Source of the DNA: Pollenia angustigena
Taxonomy: Eukaryota > Arthropoda > Insecta > Diptera > Polleniidae
DNA: 64,000 nt
Assembly: GCA_930367215.1 (NCBI GenBank)
Contig: OV884059.1
Location: 225,865,803-225,929,802 of the forward strand
Direction: 5' to 3'
Positions 33,752 to 45,430 of this stretch are shown here, one piece after another. The position numbers were made by a program, and so were the translations under genes. A model generated the notes under the pieces. That model was not told the DNA's origin and made no database searches. It saw only the letters and a list, made by a program, of their open reading frames with translations. Positions within the stretch are counted from its first letter, which is position 1. Each line of letters opens with the position of its first letter.

Positions 33752-34396
33752 TATTTCCATCAGGGCAACCCCCTAATATGAGCCAATAGGATAGAAAATG
33801 CTATGAAGAAAGTTTCAGCCTAATCGAATAACGTTAACACGTGGCTCATTGAGCATAATTTAAGGAAAAACAGTGATTTTTCACTACAATTCGTATTTCT
33901 TTGTCTTTATAACCGAATCCGTTCATTCTAGGAACCTGAGTCGAGTCTTGTTTTATAGGAAATTTTATTCTTATTAATTTTGATTTTGATAGTTTTGTTT
34001 CTTATACCAATAGATAAAGTGATATTTAGCATTAATTAAGGACAAAGAAATACGAATTTTAGTGAAAAATCACTGTTTTTCCCTAATTGATGCTCAATAA
34101 GGCACGTGTTGGCTTTATCCGATTGGACTTAAACTTTGTCAATCGAATTTTCTAGGCTATTGGCATATTTTAGAGGGGAGCACCAAAAGATAGCCCCCAA
34201 AAAAATTTACCATATCTTGTAACGACCCTAATAGGGTGGTTACCAGAAATCAATACTGGATTTTCCGTCGGGGCAACCCCCTAATATGTGCCAATAACAT
34301 AGAAAATGCGATTAATGATGCTTCAGCCCAATCGGATAACGCTAACATGTGTCTAATTGAGCATTAATTAAGAAAAACAGCGATTTTTCACTAAAA
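33752..34396. repeat. Foldback cluster: three copies of a ~150-bp unit
   Basis: The unit at about 33756-33905 contains GGGCAACCCCCTAATATG and TTTTTCACTA. It is repeated inverted at about 34042-34190 and again direct at about 34271-34396. The first two form a hairpin with a 135-bp loop. All three carry a GCCAATA word, AACAGTGATTTTTCACT or close variants, and GAGCATAATT/GAGCATTAATT. No protein is encoded. Confidence 0.75.
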
Positions 34397-34735
34397 GGCC
34401 AGATTTATTGGAAAATTGGGCTGATCGAATGGACCATGAACTCGTAGCCGCAGCGGACATATGCCGGAAATCATATTTAAAACTTGAAATTGTCTACCAG
34501 ATTAGATTTAAAAAAAAGTTCATTCCAACAATATTTCTGTCTTGTATTATTTTAAGTTTTATGCAGTTAAAAAAGCACCCTATAGAATGTTAAGGACTGA
34601 TGAAATCATAATATGATTGCTTTTAAATGTTAAAGCTATCTGTGGCCATAAAGAAACTTTTATTTTCTCTGCTGGTTTTTTGAAAATGTCACTTCAACTG
34701 GTCGATGATGTTACATCCAGAATATCATACATTTA
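34397..34735. other. Spacer between foldback cluster and hAT
   Basis: There is one 61-codon frame at 34408 without motifs. Nothing else was recognised. Confidence 0.4.
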
Positions 34736-34743
34736 ATAGAGAC

Positions 34744-35654
34744 TAGGGATGCCAAACGGGAAATCCCGAAATCCCGGAATTTTTTGGGATTGATAAATCC
34801 CGAATACCTTTTGAAAATTCATAAAGGTGTTATGATACTTGCTATTTTTTGTATTGGATTTTTTTTAGGATTGACTGAATGAAACAACAAATGCGAGAAA
34901 GAACAAGAAATACAATATGTAAACAAACCCTTTTTTCTAATTGATTTCTTATCATGTAAATTTTTTTCTTTGACTAAAACAAAAAAAAAAATGGCAAAAA
35001 CTTGGGCAGATAAAACTATTTTGTTTTTGATAAACGAAATGAAGCAGGTACCCTTCATATGGGATTTCAAATCATAAATTTTCAATTAAAGAATATACCA
35101 CGATGTATTTCGTAATATTTTTCATTAATTGCATTAAATTTTATTGTATTTTAAAAAAAATTGTTTGTGATTCCAAAATAAAATGTAAACAAAACAGACA
35201 ATACTGCCCACGTTTTTTCCCCCTCAAAAAACCCGTCAAAAAAGCTAAAAATCGCAAAACAAAAGTTAAAATCCGCTACTTTTGATCAAAAACTAAAAAA
35301 AAAAATTAAAAAAAAACAGTGTTAAACTTAAACCTGGAAATGTCAATTTTAAGTTAAACATTTTTGTATTTTTTTTGACAGTTTTAGATTATTTATCGAT
35401 AACACATGTATATTTGTTTGACATTTCAAGATTTTGTATGATATAATCATACTCTTTACACTTAGTCAGTTTTCCTATGCAAATATATTTGCACTGTTCT
35501 CCAATATAGAAAAAATACAAAAAATAGCAAGTATCATAACACCTTAAATAATTCATTATATAAAAAAAATCCAGAAATCCCGGAATTTTGGGATCGGGAT
35601 TTCAAAATCCCGAATCCCGGGATTTTCTAAAATCAATCCCGATTGGCATCCCTA
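34744..35654. mobile_element. hAT element with ~110-bp TIRs and 8-bp duplication
   Basis: The ends are TAGGGATGCCAAACGGGA and, reversed, TAGGGATGCCAATCGGGA. The duplication ATAGAGAC lies at 34736-34743 and 35655-35662, exactly adjacent. Inverted similarity continues inward through ATCCCGAAT-rich sequence to GTGTTATGATACTTGCTATT at about 34827 and its inverse at about 35525. The CCCGGGAT-rich ends resemble those of the 2.4-kb hAT. The interior has no transposase. Confidence 0.85.
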
Positions 35655-35662
35655 ATAGAGAC

Positions 35663-36002
35663 CCTTCTTCCAGTCCTTCATCCTGACCTACAAACAAAAA
35701 AAGTTTTTTTATTTCAAAATTGTATAAATCCCTTAATATAGTTCTAGGCCAAATATGCACCTTAAAACTCACCCACGTATTCATAAACGATTATTATATT
35801 TAACAAACGTTGATTAAGGAAAATTTGCATAAAATATTTGTTTTGTAAACTTTGATTAAATTATTAATGTATTTTTATGAATACATCCAGCGATAAATAT
35901 TGAAAGGACCGCAGTTGGCAGGCCTTTTTGGGGGCCTCTATACTCTTTTCTAAAGGATTCGCTTCGTTTGGTATCCTGCCTTCGGAAGTATGCCTTCTAG
36001 AA
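35663..36002. other. Spacer between hAT and CACAG cluster
   Basis: It contains GCCTTCGGAAG near 35980, a word also seen at about 57393, but nothing else that I can assign. Confidence 0.4.
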
Positions 36003-37030
36003 CACAGAAAAAATTATTGCCGAATTATTTTCAAACAAACGCTTGTTTGAAAATTTTTTTTTATTTCTATAAATTTTTTTACTGATTCAATCAATATTTT
36101 TGTTTGATTTTTATTTAACCAACAAAAATGTGGACAACTCTTCAAAAATATAATAAACGCGTTATTGGTGTCAAGTTTTCATAATTTTGTTTGAAATATT
36201 TAACGCTCTTTAATGTTGTCGTCTTTTTGCATTTTTTCATTTGATCGTAAGCAACACTTCGTAATGTGAAATATAAGAACTACAACAAAAAACACATACA
36301 GTCTATTTTTGGACACTTTAAAAAAGTACAACAGTAAGAAAGATGAAGAGGTTTGAAGTAAAAAAAAAAAACAAAAAAATAGCAGGTAAAAAAACGTTTC
36401 ACTCTTTTTAAACAACAGAAACAACAACAGCATTATAAGAAACAAAATAAATTTTTGGTTGGTTTCAAAGTTGGTTAAAAAAAACCAAAATCCCGTATTC
36501 AATTTTTTCAAACTGTTTGCTTAAATACATCAAATACAAAAATAGAATGATGACGAAAAACATATCGAGTCTGTCTGTCGCCGTTTTTGGGTTACATATC
36601 TTCTTCATTAGCAAAGGAAAGGATACAGCAACAGTGAGTGATGAAGAAAAACATTGTGTTGTGTGTATAAATAAGACTTCGTGCAAAAATTATTCCAACA
36701 AAAAAAATGTGTCTCAAAGCCAGTCGGCGGCTCTTCCTCTGCCTTCATCTTCACATACAGTGCTTACTTGTGTGCGCGTCATTGCTTGTGCAAAAACTTT
36801 TTTTTTTTTTTTTTTTTGATTTTGAAATTTAGTACATATATGAATTTCAGTAAACTTTTTGTTTGATTCAGTTAAATTATTTGTTTGAAAAAATCAGTGT
36901 TTTTTTTCAATAAACGAAATGCAAATAAATTGTTTGAATATGCGAATTTGTTTATAGGACCGATTTCAGACAAAAAATTGTTTGATTATACAAATTTTTT
37001 GTTTGAATTGGGAAAATAATTTTTTTTGTG
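36003..37030. mobile_element. CACAG-family element, copy C (inverted)
   Basis: It runs from CACAGAAAAAATTATTGCC to AATAATTTTTTTTGTG in the opposite orientation to copies A, D and E. AA flanks both ends. The internal frames on the minus strand mirror those of copy D. It is separated by 39 bp from copy D, giving a palindrome with arms of about 1 kb. Confidence 0.75.
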
Positions 37031-37069
37031 AAGATATAAATTTCTTTTTGAACGACCTTCCAAGATATT

Positions 37070-38077
37070 CACAGAAAAAATTATTTTTCCAATTCAAACA
37101 AAAAATTTGTAGAATCAAACAATTTTTTGTCTGAAATCGGTCCTATAAACAAATTCGCATATTCAAACAATTTATTTGCATTTTGTTTATTGAAAAAAAC
37201 ACTGATTTTTTCAAACAAATAATTTAACTGAATCAAACAAAAAGTTTACTAAAATTCATATACTAAATTTCAAAATAAAAATTAAGGTTTTTGCACAAGC
37301 AATGATGCGCACACAAGCAGGCACTGTATTAGAAGATGATGGCAGAGAGAGCAGAGCGGCCGGCTGGCTTTGAGACACATTTTTTTGTTGGAAGAATTTT
37401 TGAACGAAGTCTTTTTTTATACACACAATGTTTTTCGTCATCACTCACTGTTGCTGTATCCTTTCCTTTGCTAATGAAGAAGATATGTAACCCAAAAACG
37501 GCGACAGACAGACTCGATATGTTTTTCGTCATCATTCTATTTTTGTATTTGATGTATTTAAGCAAACAGTTTGAAAAAATTGAATACGGGATTTTGGTTT
37601 TTTTTAACCAACTTTGAAACCAACCAAAAATTTATTTTGTTTCTTATAATGCTGTTGTTGTTTCTGTTGTTTAAAAAGAGTGAAACGTTTTTTTACCTGC
37701 TATTTTTTTGTTTTTTTTTTTTACTTCAAACCTCTTCATCTTTCTTACTGTTGTACTTTTTTAAAGTGTCCAAAAATAGACTGTATGTGTTTTTTGTTGT
37801 AGTTCTTATATTTCACATTACGAAGTGTTGCTTACGATCAAATAAAAAATGCAAAAAGACGACAACATTAAAAAGCGTTAAATTTTTCATACAAAATTAT
37901 GAAAACTTGAAACCAATAACGCGTGTATTATATTTTTGAATGGTTGTCAACATTTTTGTTGGTTAAATAAAAATCAAACAAAAATTTTAATTGAATCAGT
38001 AAAAAAATTTGTAGAAATTAAAAAAATTTTCAAACAAGCGTTTGTTTGAAAATAATTCGGCAATAATTTTTTCTGTG
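37070..38077. mobile_element. CACAG-family element, copy D
   Basis: It starts CACAGAAAAAATTATTTTTC and ends AATAATTTTTTCTGTG, with TT on each flank. It is nearly identical to copy A at 9282-10277 over its whole length, so one or both moved recently. TCAAACAA words repeat near both ends. The internal 93- and 122-codon frames are the same low-complexity Phe-rich frames as in copy A. Confidence 0.8.
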
Positions 38078-38234
38078 TTCAGTACACATTCGCTACTCCC
38101 TTCTTAAGCAAGCGAGAAAGAAAGTTGTTCAGTTTTATTTATTTTTTGTGACTCCCTTCTTAGGGAAGGGTTGTTATTCAAGGGAGTGTGGAAATGCTTG
38201 CTCCCAATGACAACTTGTGTATAAAATGCGTAAG

Positions 38235-39134
38235 CACAGAAAAAATTATTTTTCCAATTCAAACAAAAAATTTGTAGAATCAAAAAATTTTTTGTCTGAA
38301 ATCGGTCCTATAAACAAATTTGCATATTCAAACAATTTATTTGCATTTTGTTTATTGAAAAAAAAACACTGATTTTATCAAACAAATAATTTAACTGAAT
38401 CAAACAAAAAGTTTACTGAAATTCATATACTAAATTTCAAAATAAAAAAAAAAAGTTTTTGCACAAGCAATGACGCGCACACAAGTAAGCACTGTATGAG
38501 AAGACGACGGCAAGAGCAGAGCCGCCGGCAGGCTTTGGGACACATTTTTTTTGTTGGAATAATTTTTGAACGAAATCTTATTTATACACACACACAACAC
38601 AATGTTTTTCTTTATCACTCTCTGTTGCTGTATCCTTTCCTTTGCTAAAGAAGAAATGTAAACAAAAACGGCAGCAGATCGACTCGATATGTTTTTCGTC
38701 ATCATTTTATTTTTGTATTTGATGTATTTAACCAAACAGTTTTAAAAAATTGAATATGGGATTTTGTTTCTTGTAATGTTGTTTCTGCTATTGTTTTTCT
38801 TATAGTTGCACTTTTTTAAAGCGTCCAAAAATAGACTGTGTGTGTTTTTTGTTGTTGTTCTTATATTTCACATAAAGAAGTGTTGCTTACGATCAAATAA
38901 AAAAATGCAAAAGGACGACAACATTAAAGAGCGTTAAATATTTCATACAAAATTACGAAAACTTGACACCAATAACGCGTTTATTATATTTTTTGAAGAG
39001 TTGTCCACATTTTTGTTGGTTAAATAACAATCAAACAAAAATATTGTTTGAATCAGTAAAAAAATTTATAGAAATTAAAAAAATTTTCAAACAAGCGTTT
39101 GTTTGAAAATAATTCGGCAATCATTTTTTCTGTG
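38235..39134. mobile_element. CACAG-family element, copy E
   Basis: It has the same termini as copy D with AG on each flank, and the same orientation. It differs from A and D by several indels and is closest to the half-copy B at 27.8 kb, so at least two subfamilies exist: A/C/D and B/E. It is 900 bp with no transposase. Confidence 0.75.
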
Positions 39135-40765
39135 AGTAAGGAATCCGGCGATGAGTGCTAGTATCTGCTAAATAAGGGTTATATTAGGCCTCTTTACACA
39201 TTCTTGTTGCCGCTGGATACCGCTGGAGCCAATAAAAAATTCCTCTTTAAATTTGCTCTTCTTTAAACAATTGAATAAATATTAATTAGCCTAAGTTTTG
39301 TTAAACATACTCATGTCATTACACTAATCAAATTTAAAATGTATCAAAGCATTTGAAAAACAAAATTTCCTTTGATTTTTTTTTATTTTTTCTTTAAATT
39401 TCATTTAAAAAACTTAGAAAAAATGTTTATCCTTTATAAAGTCCTTTTTTTATTTGGTACATATGATCTAATATTACGCTTCCATGTTGCTAGGCCTCCT
39501 TTTAAAATAATTTCTTGCCGTTAGAAATTTAATGTTGTTGTTGGCATGTGTTAAATTGTATCTTTTCAAGAAGGGAAAAATAGAAATTTATCAAAATAAA
39601 TTGATATTAAGCACGAGTTTCCTTTCTCTAAGATAAAAGGGTTTTAAAATACACATTAAGAGTTATTTCCTTTTTTGTCCTTTTAATTTATTTTATTTAT
39701 ATTTTGTTTAATTTAATACACGGTGGGCCAAAAGTCATAATGGGGCTTAAAACTTAAAAACTGTTTAATATGATGTCAATGGAAAAATATTGATACATAC
39801 ATTTATTAATTTAATTAAATCTATTTGTAAAATATTAGTAAAACTAATTTTAATTGTGTTTTGAGTTCTAAATACTACGTACACCTGTATATAACAAAGC
39901 GACGTAAAAAACGCAAAAGAAAAATAATTATGTGTCAATGTTACAAATGGCCTAAATAATGTTATATGTATTATTCCCAAAAATCTCCAGTAAAAAAATA
40001 GCTTTAACCCCAAAAAATTCCCTGGCAATTTTTACGAAATTTGTTTCCCCAATTACAAAAAAAACCCGTATTTCGGGTCGAATCTCCGAAACTGAGAACG
40101 CTACCTACTGCCTTGATTTCATTCAAGTACGCCCTTTACCACACAGCTGTTTTGTATCTTTTCATCACGACAGCGTCAGAGTTGCATTTATATGTAGGCG
40201 TGTTTTCATATATTAACCAGTGTTCGAAAATAAACACTAAATATCGCTCTTTAGTACTCAGTTCAATAGACTTGTGGAAAACGCAAACACTAACAGTGTT
40301 TGTGTAGTAAATCATTAAAAAAAATTACGTTTCCCTGTTCGTCCTCTGTCAAACACAAAAATAATACTGTTTATATCCAATTCAACAAAAGATGAGAACA
40401 TTTAATTCCGTTCGGTTTTCTTTTAAGCCACACACTTCATGGCGTTCGGTTTAGCTTTTTAATGTTTGTTCGTTCCTGTTGTGCGTGGCGCCCTCTTTGC
40501 TCGTAAAAAAAAAAACCAAAAATTTTTTTACAAATTACACAAACGAAAAATAAAACAAAAAGCCAGCAAAATAATATTCCAATTAAAAAAACATACACAC
40601 ACAAGCTGTTCGTTCATGCTGCGGTCGTTGCTAAAATTTTTTTGTTTATTCATTTCTTTATCAATGTATAAAAAGAAATATTATAGAACATTAAGATATA
40701 ATGTTTGCCTACAGCATCACTACAATTGTTCTGTTTTTTAACTAAGAACATAACACTATAGTGGT
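39135..40765. other. Gene-poor stretch
   Basis: Frames of 85-91 codons at 39765-40741 overlap on different strands and have no recognisable motifs. No termini could be paired. Confidence 0.45.
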
Positions 40766-41163
40766 ATTCACACCGAACTTGTTAATTTGTTACTCGGTAG
40801 TTTGTTAATTTGTAAAAGTTACCAACTGTGAACGACCCCCTTTTTTAAACTTTGTAAGTCTGGTAACTTTCGTAGTAAACCAACTGATTTATTGTTCTGA
40901 CAAAATTTATTATTCTGGAAAAAAAAACATGCCACGAGAAAGTGTAAAAAAACCATTGTCAACCATTTAATTACTCATGCTTTGACACAAATAACGTTTG
41001 CTGAAGGTAAGTAGTGAGTTACCAACTAACAACTATTTTATCAGGGGTGCCGTGTCGTTAATTTGTTAAATGTTAATACGGTAGCGCGTTAAATACACAT
41101 AAACAAAATGCGTGTAAAAAAGTAACGATTAACGACTAACAAACTAACAAGCTCGGTGTGAAT
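40766..41163. mobile_element. Foldback MITE (ATTCACACCGA ends)
   Basis: The left end ATTCACACCGAACTTGTTA and the reversed right end ATTCACACCGAGCTTGTTA agree except at one base. GTTAATTTGTTA-type words continue inward on both arms. A target duplication was not resolved. It is 398 bp with no ORF. Confidence 0.65.
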
Positions 41164-41827
41164 TGTTCGGCTCTTTCTTGAAAACAGTTACAAACAGTAT
41201 AAAGGGTTGTGTTCGTCTACACAAACACCTAAAAAATGGATAACGTTCATGTGTGTGTGAACGCTAAATAATTTTCTTTCTATTTTCGAACACTGATAGT
41301 TATTAACGCTAGTTGGGGCTTCTTTTTTCACTTAAAGTAAACTTGATTCTCTTTAAAGGGACAAAACAAGTTTGGTTGAATTTTTTTATAACACAGTGAC
41401 GACACACGAATGTTTTCTAAAGTCTCCAAAACAAATATGGAAATAAATTTATAAATAAAAAAAAAACTAGAAATCAAAACAAACCGGAATAAAATTCCCC
41501 CTGAGTCACATTTTTTGTTTTCCATTTAAATAAATGAATAACTTATAAATGTTTGAGGATGCTAAAAGTCCTTGGGACTTAATAAACTGTCATAGACCTC
41601 TTTTCTATATTGACATAAATGTAATAAATGGGGTTGTTTAGTGTTCTTTTGGTGATTGTATATAAAGGGAAATGGAAAACATAAAAACATAAATAAAATT
41701 TTTAGGAAATTAAATGGAAAAAGCTATTTTAAACTATTTAACTAAACATTTTTTAATTTTTAATAGAAATTTTAGGCCGTCATACCGGAAATTTTTAACA
41801 TTTTGATTTAACTTTTTTTCCTATAAC
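41164..41827. other. Spacer, no gene recognised
   Basis: The DNA is AT-rich, with one 65-codon minus-strand frame without motifs. Confidence 0.4.
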
Positions 41828-41999
41828 ACTATACAACAAAAAAAAATAGCCTCAATACTTGCAACGGGAAATGAATCTAGACTATTGGAGGAGCAAATCT
41901 GCCAAAGGGGTTTGAAAACTTAGCTCAGGTTCCCGAAATATGGGCCCCTAAAGTTTTTGAATTTTTTGAAAAGGCGTTTGGTATAACTCAAAAAAAAAT
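41828..41999. repeat. Dispersed repeat R, left part (split by insertion)
   Basis: It aligns with the left half of 54325-54680 through AAATG-A-TCTAGACTA, GGTTCCCGAAATAT and TTGAAAAGGCGTTTGGTATA. The alignment breaks exactly where the CAGGGACC terminus begins and resumes at 44020. Confidence 0.7.
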
Positions 42000-42044
42000 C
42001 AGGGACCGTAACAGTTATTCCTTTTTTCATAAAAGTCAGATGAA

Positions 42045-42432
42045 AACAGTTATTTTTTGATTTTTATTTTTTTGAACAAAAAAAACTGTTATTTTTTGAT
42101 TTTTATTTTTTCGATCAAAGATAACAGTTATTTTTTTATTTTAATTTTTTCGAGCAAAAATAAAAGTTATTCTCTAAAGAAATGTAATAATTTAGATGAC
42201 TTTTAATAATTATTTTAATGTGCATAAGAAATTCCAATGATAATCACAAATTAAAATAAAAATTTTAAGTCAACTAAATTATTAAATCACGTACATTTGA
42301 GAATAACTTTTATTTTTGCTCGAAAAAATAAAAATCAAAAAATAACTGTTATTTTTGATCGAAAAAATAAAAATCAAAAAATAACTGTTATTTTTGTTCA
42401 AAAAAATAAAAATCAAAAAATAACTGTTAAGT
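42045..42432. repeat. Large hairpin of ~46-bp tandem units
   Basis: The left arm (about 42048-42183) holds three units of ACAGTTATTTTTTGATTTTT plus a TTTTTTCGA(T/G)CAAA word. The right arm (about 42296-42432) holds the inverse. The centre near 42240 is itself an inverted TAATTTAG/CTAAATTA. Tandem repeats inside inverted arms are the layout of foldback-type elements. Frames on both strands are by-products. Confidence 0.8.
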
Positions 42433-42553
42433 TTTATCGAAAATATAAAAATAAAAATTTGAAAAATCAATATATTTTATCATTGACAAGTGCATGAGGA
42501 ACAATACGGTACACTTGAATCAGTTTTTCGACATTTACTTCTATTTGCTTTTT

Positions 42554-43981
42554 TATACCCTCCACCACAATTAGTTGTGAAGAGAGTATATTAAGTTTGT
42601 CATTCCGTGTGAAACTTTTTTATTATTCATCTCAGACCCTATAAAGTATATATATTCTGGGTCCTTGAGTAATTTTAAGTCGATTTAGCCATGTCCGTCT
42701 GTCTGTCCGTCTGTTGAAAACACGCTCACTTTCGAAAAACTCAAAAGAAATAAACAAACTTGGTGTCAAATTGCTTGTAGTTATCCTAAGCAGTTTGGGA
42801 TTGAAATCCAGCAAAATCGGTTCAATAGGATCTGAGCTATGAATCAAAATGTGGAACCACCACCTAAAAAAAATTGATAATTTTGTTACAAAAACTAACA
42901 TAAATGGTGGAAAAATGCACAGAATGATATAAGATTTCGCAACAGTTCTTTCTATTTAACAGGAAATTACGCTGTAAAATTTCTTGAAGATCCGTCCATG
43001 ATTTACCCTAGGCCCCATATAAGCCCTACTCCCGGAAAACAGTATAGTAAGCCAAAAACCCTAACTAACAATGCTATCATAACAAATTTTGGCACGTCAC
43101 AGTTAAATAGGACTAGAAATGAAACTATTTAGTTTCGTAAAGATCGGTCCATAATTTACCATTGGCCCCATATAAAACCTACTTCCGGAAAACAGTTTAG
43201 TAAGCCTAAATCCGTAAAAAATAATGCTATCATAACAAAATTTGGAACATATAAGTTTTACAGGACTAGAAATAAGACTGTGAAATTTCGTGAAGATCAG
43301 TTCATAATTTACCCTAGGCCCCATATAAACCTAACTCCCGGAAAACAGCTTGGTACGCCTAAAAACGTAAAAAATAACGCTATCATAACAAAATTTGATA
43401 CATCACAGTTTTATAGAACTTGAAAAGACACTGTGAAATTTGGTGAAGATCGGTGCATAACTTACCATAGGCCTCATATAAAGCCCACTCTGGTAAAATA
43501 ATTAAATACGCGGTAAACTTTCATCCAGTTTAGCTTCATATGGCCAGAAAAAATGTTATGCAGTTTTGTGATATACGGTCCATAATTTTCCTTAGATTAG
43601 TATCCTTCTGAAATTTACTGCAAACGCTTAAACTAATTGCATCGCTGTATTGAAATTAATGTTTTTTAATACAAGAAATCGTTCTGCAGAATTTGGGATG
43701 ATTGGTGCATAGCTTCCCATGGCTTTTATATAATTTGTTCTCTTGAAAAAAGTTCAGCTTAAACTGATATTCTGCTCAAACTTTTTAAAATTGATTTTGA
43801 TTGTCGATCAATAATTTTATATATGTAGGTCTAAACCGCAGCAAATTTTAATGCAGATGTCTGTATTTACAAAGATTATAATAATAAATAGACATCATAC
43901 AGATATTACTCCTAAAACATTCGAAGTGTCGGTGGAGGGTATCAAAGATTCGGCACAGCCGAATATAGCACTCTAACTTTG
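42554..43981. mobile_element. DINE-1/mini-me-like element, copy 2 (expanded)
   Basis: It has the same start (TATACCCTCCACCACAATTA), GTCY core and end (GGAGGGTATCAAAGATTCGG then TATAGCACTCTAAC) as 25387-26024. It contains about four tandem units of about 153 bp with GATCNGT-C-ATAATTTACC and CCCCATATAA words (about 42997, 43149, 43303 and 43456), which accounts for its length. Confidence 0.65.
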
Positions 43982-44019
43982 TTTTAAAATTCCAATATAA
44001 CTGTTATTTTCGTTCCCTG

Positions 44020-44215
44020 AAAAAAAATTTACTAAATGTAAGCTACAATTCTTTTTTAGATGACTTCTATAGAATTGTATGGCGATTCTTTTCTTAGAAT
44101 ATATTAACCCTCTAACACTCATTTTAAGGGGTCATTTCTGTCCCTTTTTTTAACTTCCCCACAAAAGTATACTAAAACGGCACTTAAGAGGGTTAAAATG
44201 TTCCACGAATATTTT
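44020..44215. repeat. Dispersed repeat R, right part
   Basis: It aligns with 54510-54680. Inside, TTAA-CCCTCTAACAC (44104) and AAGAGGG-TTAA (44193) resemble an 85-bp piggyBac-like MITE, but the copy at 54.6 kb has the same block at the same place, so it is an old part of repeat R. Confidence 0.6.
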
Positions 44216-44723
44216 ATGCATTAAATTTCAATAGGGGTCTTCTTAGACCAAAAAATCGTTCAGTGTATGTATGTAAAACGGGTTCCCGAAAATTAGAAAA
44301 TTTCAAGGCCCGGAATTTCTACCTCCTTGAGTAATTCTAATTCGATATAACCATGTCCGTCTGTCAGCTTGTTCGTCTGTTGAAAACACAAACTTTCGAA
44401 AGACTCAACGCACCACAGAGGAACAAGTTGTCCGATAGTATAGAGTTCTAGTAATCAATTCGAAATTGAAATCCTGCGCAATCGGTTTAGTAGGCAAAGA
44501 GTTTTGAAATCAAATGTAGAGCAACCTTCATAACAAAATACAGATCTTTGGTACAAAAACTAACCTCAATGGTGGCGGAATGCTCGGATTTATATACCAT
44601 TTTGCAAAAACTCGTTTTATATGACGAGAAATCCTGAAATTCATGATGATCTGTGCAAAATTTGGGGGTCATAGGCCCCATATACGCCTAAAACTATAAC
44701 TTTAAAGGTCATATATTTCGTAT

Positions 44724-44728
44724 AGGAA

Positions 44729-44775
<47 letters not shown>

Positions 44776-45372
44776 CAATACATATATATGTATATATGTA
44801 TATACTTGGTGGAATCGTTACGGCAACAAATACAACATTACAACAAAAATGGAAATTATATCATCGTTTACGTCAAAAAATACTTTAAACAAAAATCAAA
44901 GCGTGCTGCTGAACGTGATGAAATAAATAAATTTTTGGCCAATTTTTATTTAATTACGGTCAATATCTTATTTATTTTAATTTTAAATTATCAAAAACTT
45001 TAATAAAATACAATAATCACAGCACAAAACGTGGCCTTTTTGTAAACATAAACAAAACTTTGACATAAACCTAGACAAACAATGCAAGAGCAAAAAATCG
45101 TCATCTGGCGTAGTGCTGCCACCTGTTTATTTCACCATGTATACATATATTTGTGACATTTTGACAAAACATCTTGAGTCGAGATAAGATGGCAAAAAAG
45201 TTTTTTAAAAAAACTCGGTGAAAATAAACCAGAATTAAAGAGAAATTTCGTTTATAATACAAAATTTTAAAATCGTAAACAAAAATGTTTTTTGAATGAA
45301 AATTCGTATAATTAACAACATTTTTTCAAACTTTTTAAATTTGACTTAAGATGTTTTGTCAAAATGCCACAG

Positions 45373-45415
<43 letters not shown>

Positions 45416-45420
45416 TTCCT
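44724..45420. repeat. TIR element with TA-microsatellite ends
   Basis: AGGAACCAATATATATATAT at the left is mirrored by ATATATATATTGGTTCCT at the right. Long TA runs follow each terminus (44737-44773 and about 45385-45412). The centre has a 71-codon frame without motifs. A target duplication is unclear. Confidence 0.5.
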
Positions 45421-45430
45421 TTGGCTCCTA

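Larger units (their letters stand above)
42000..44019. mobile_element. hAT-like foldback element containing a DINE-like copy
   Basis: The left end CAGGGACCGTAACAGTTATT and the reversed right end CAGGGAACGAAAATAACAG form TIRs. A-run direct repeats of 8 bp (AAAAAAAT and AAAAAAAA) flank them. The empty site is preserved in the uninterrupted repeat at 54.3-54.7 kb. The left portion is a hairpin of ACTGTTATTTTT units, and 42554-43981 is a later insertion. Confidence 0.65.

Noticed and set aside
42297..42497. Lys/Asn-rich and Phe/Ile-rich repetitive frames on opposite strands
   Set aside because: They are products of the tandem units in the foldback arm and occur in mirror image on the other arm.
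44108..44192. An 85-bp piggyBac-like MITE with TTAA on both sides
   Set aside because: The same block sits at the same place in the other copy of repeat R (about 54.57-54.66 kb), so it is not an independent insertion at this locus.
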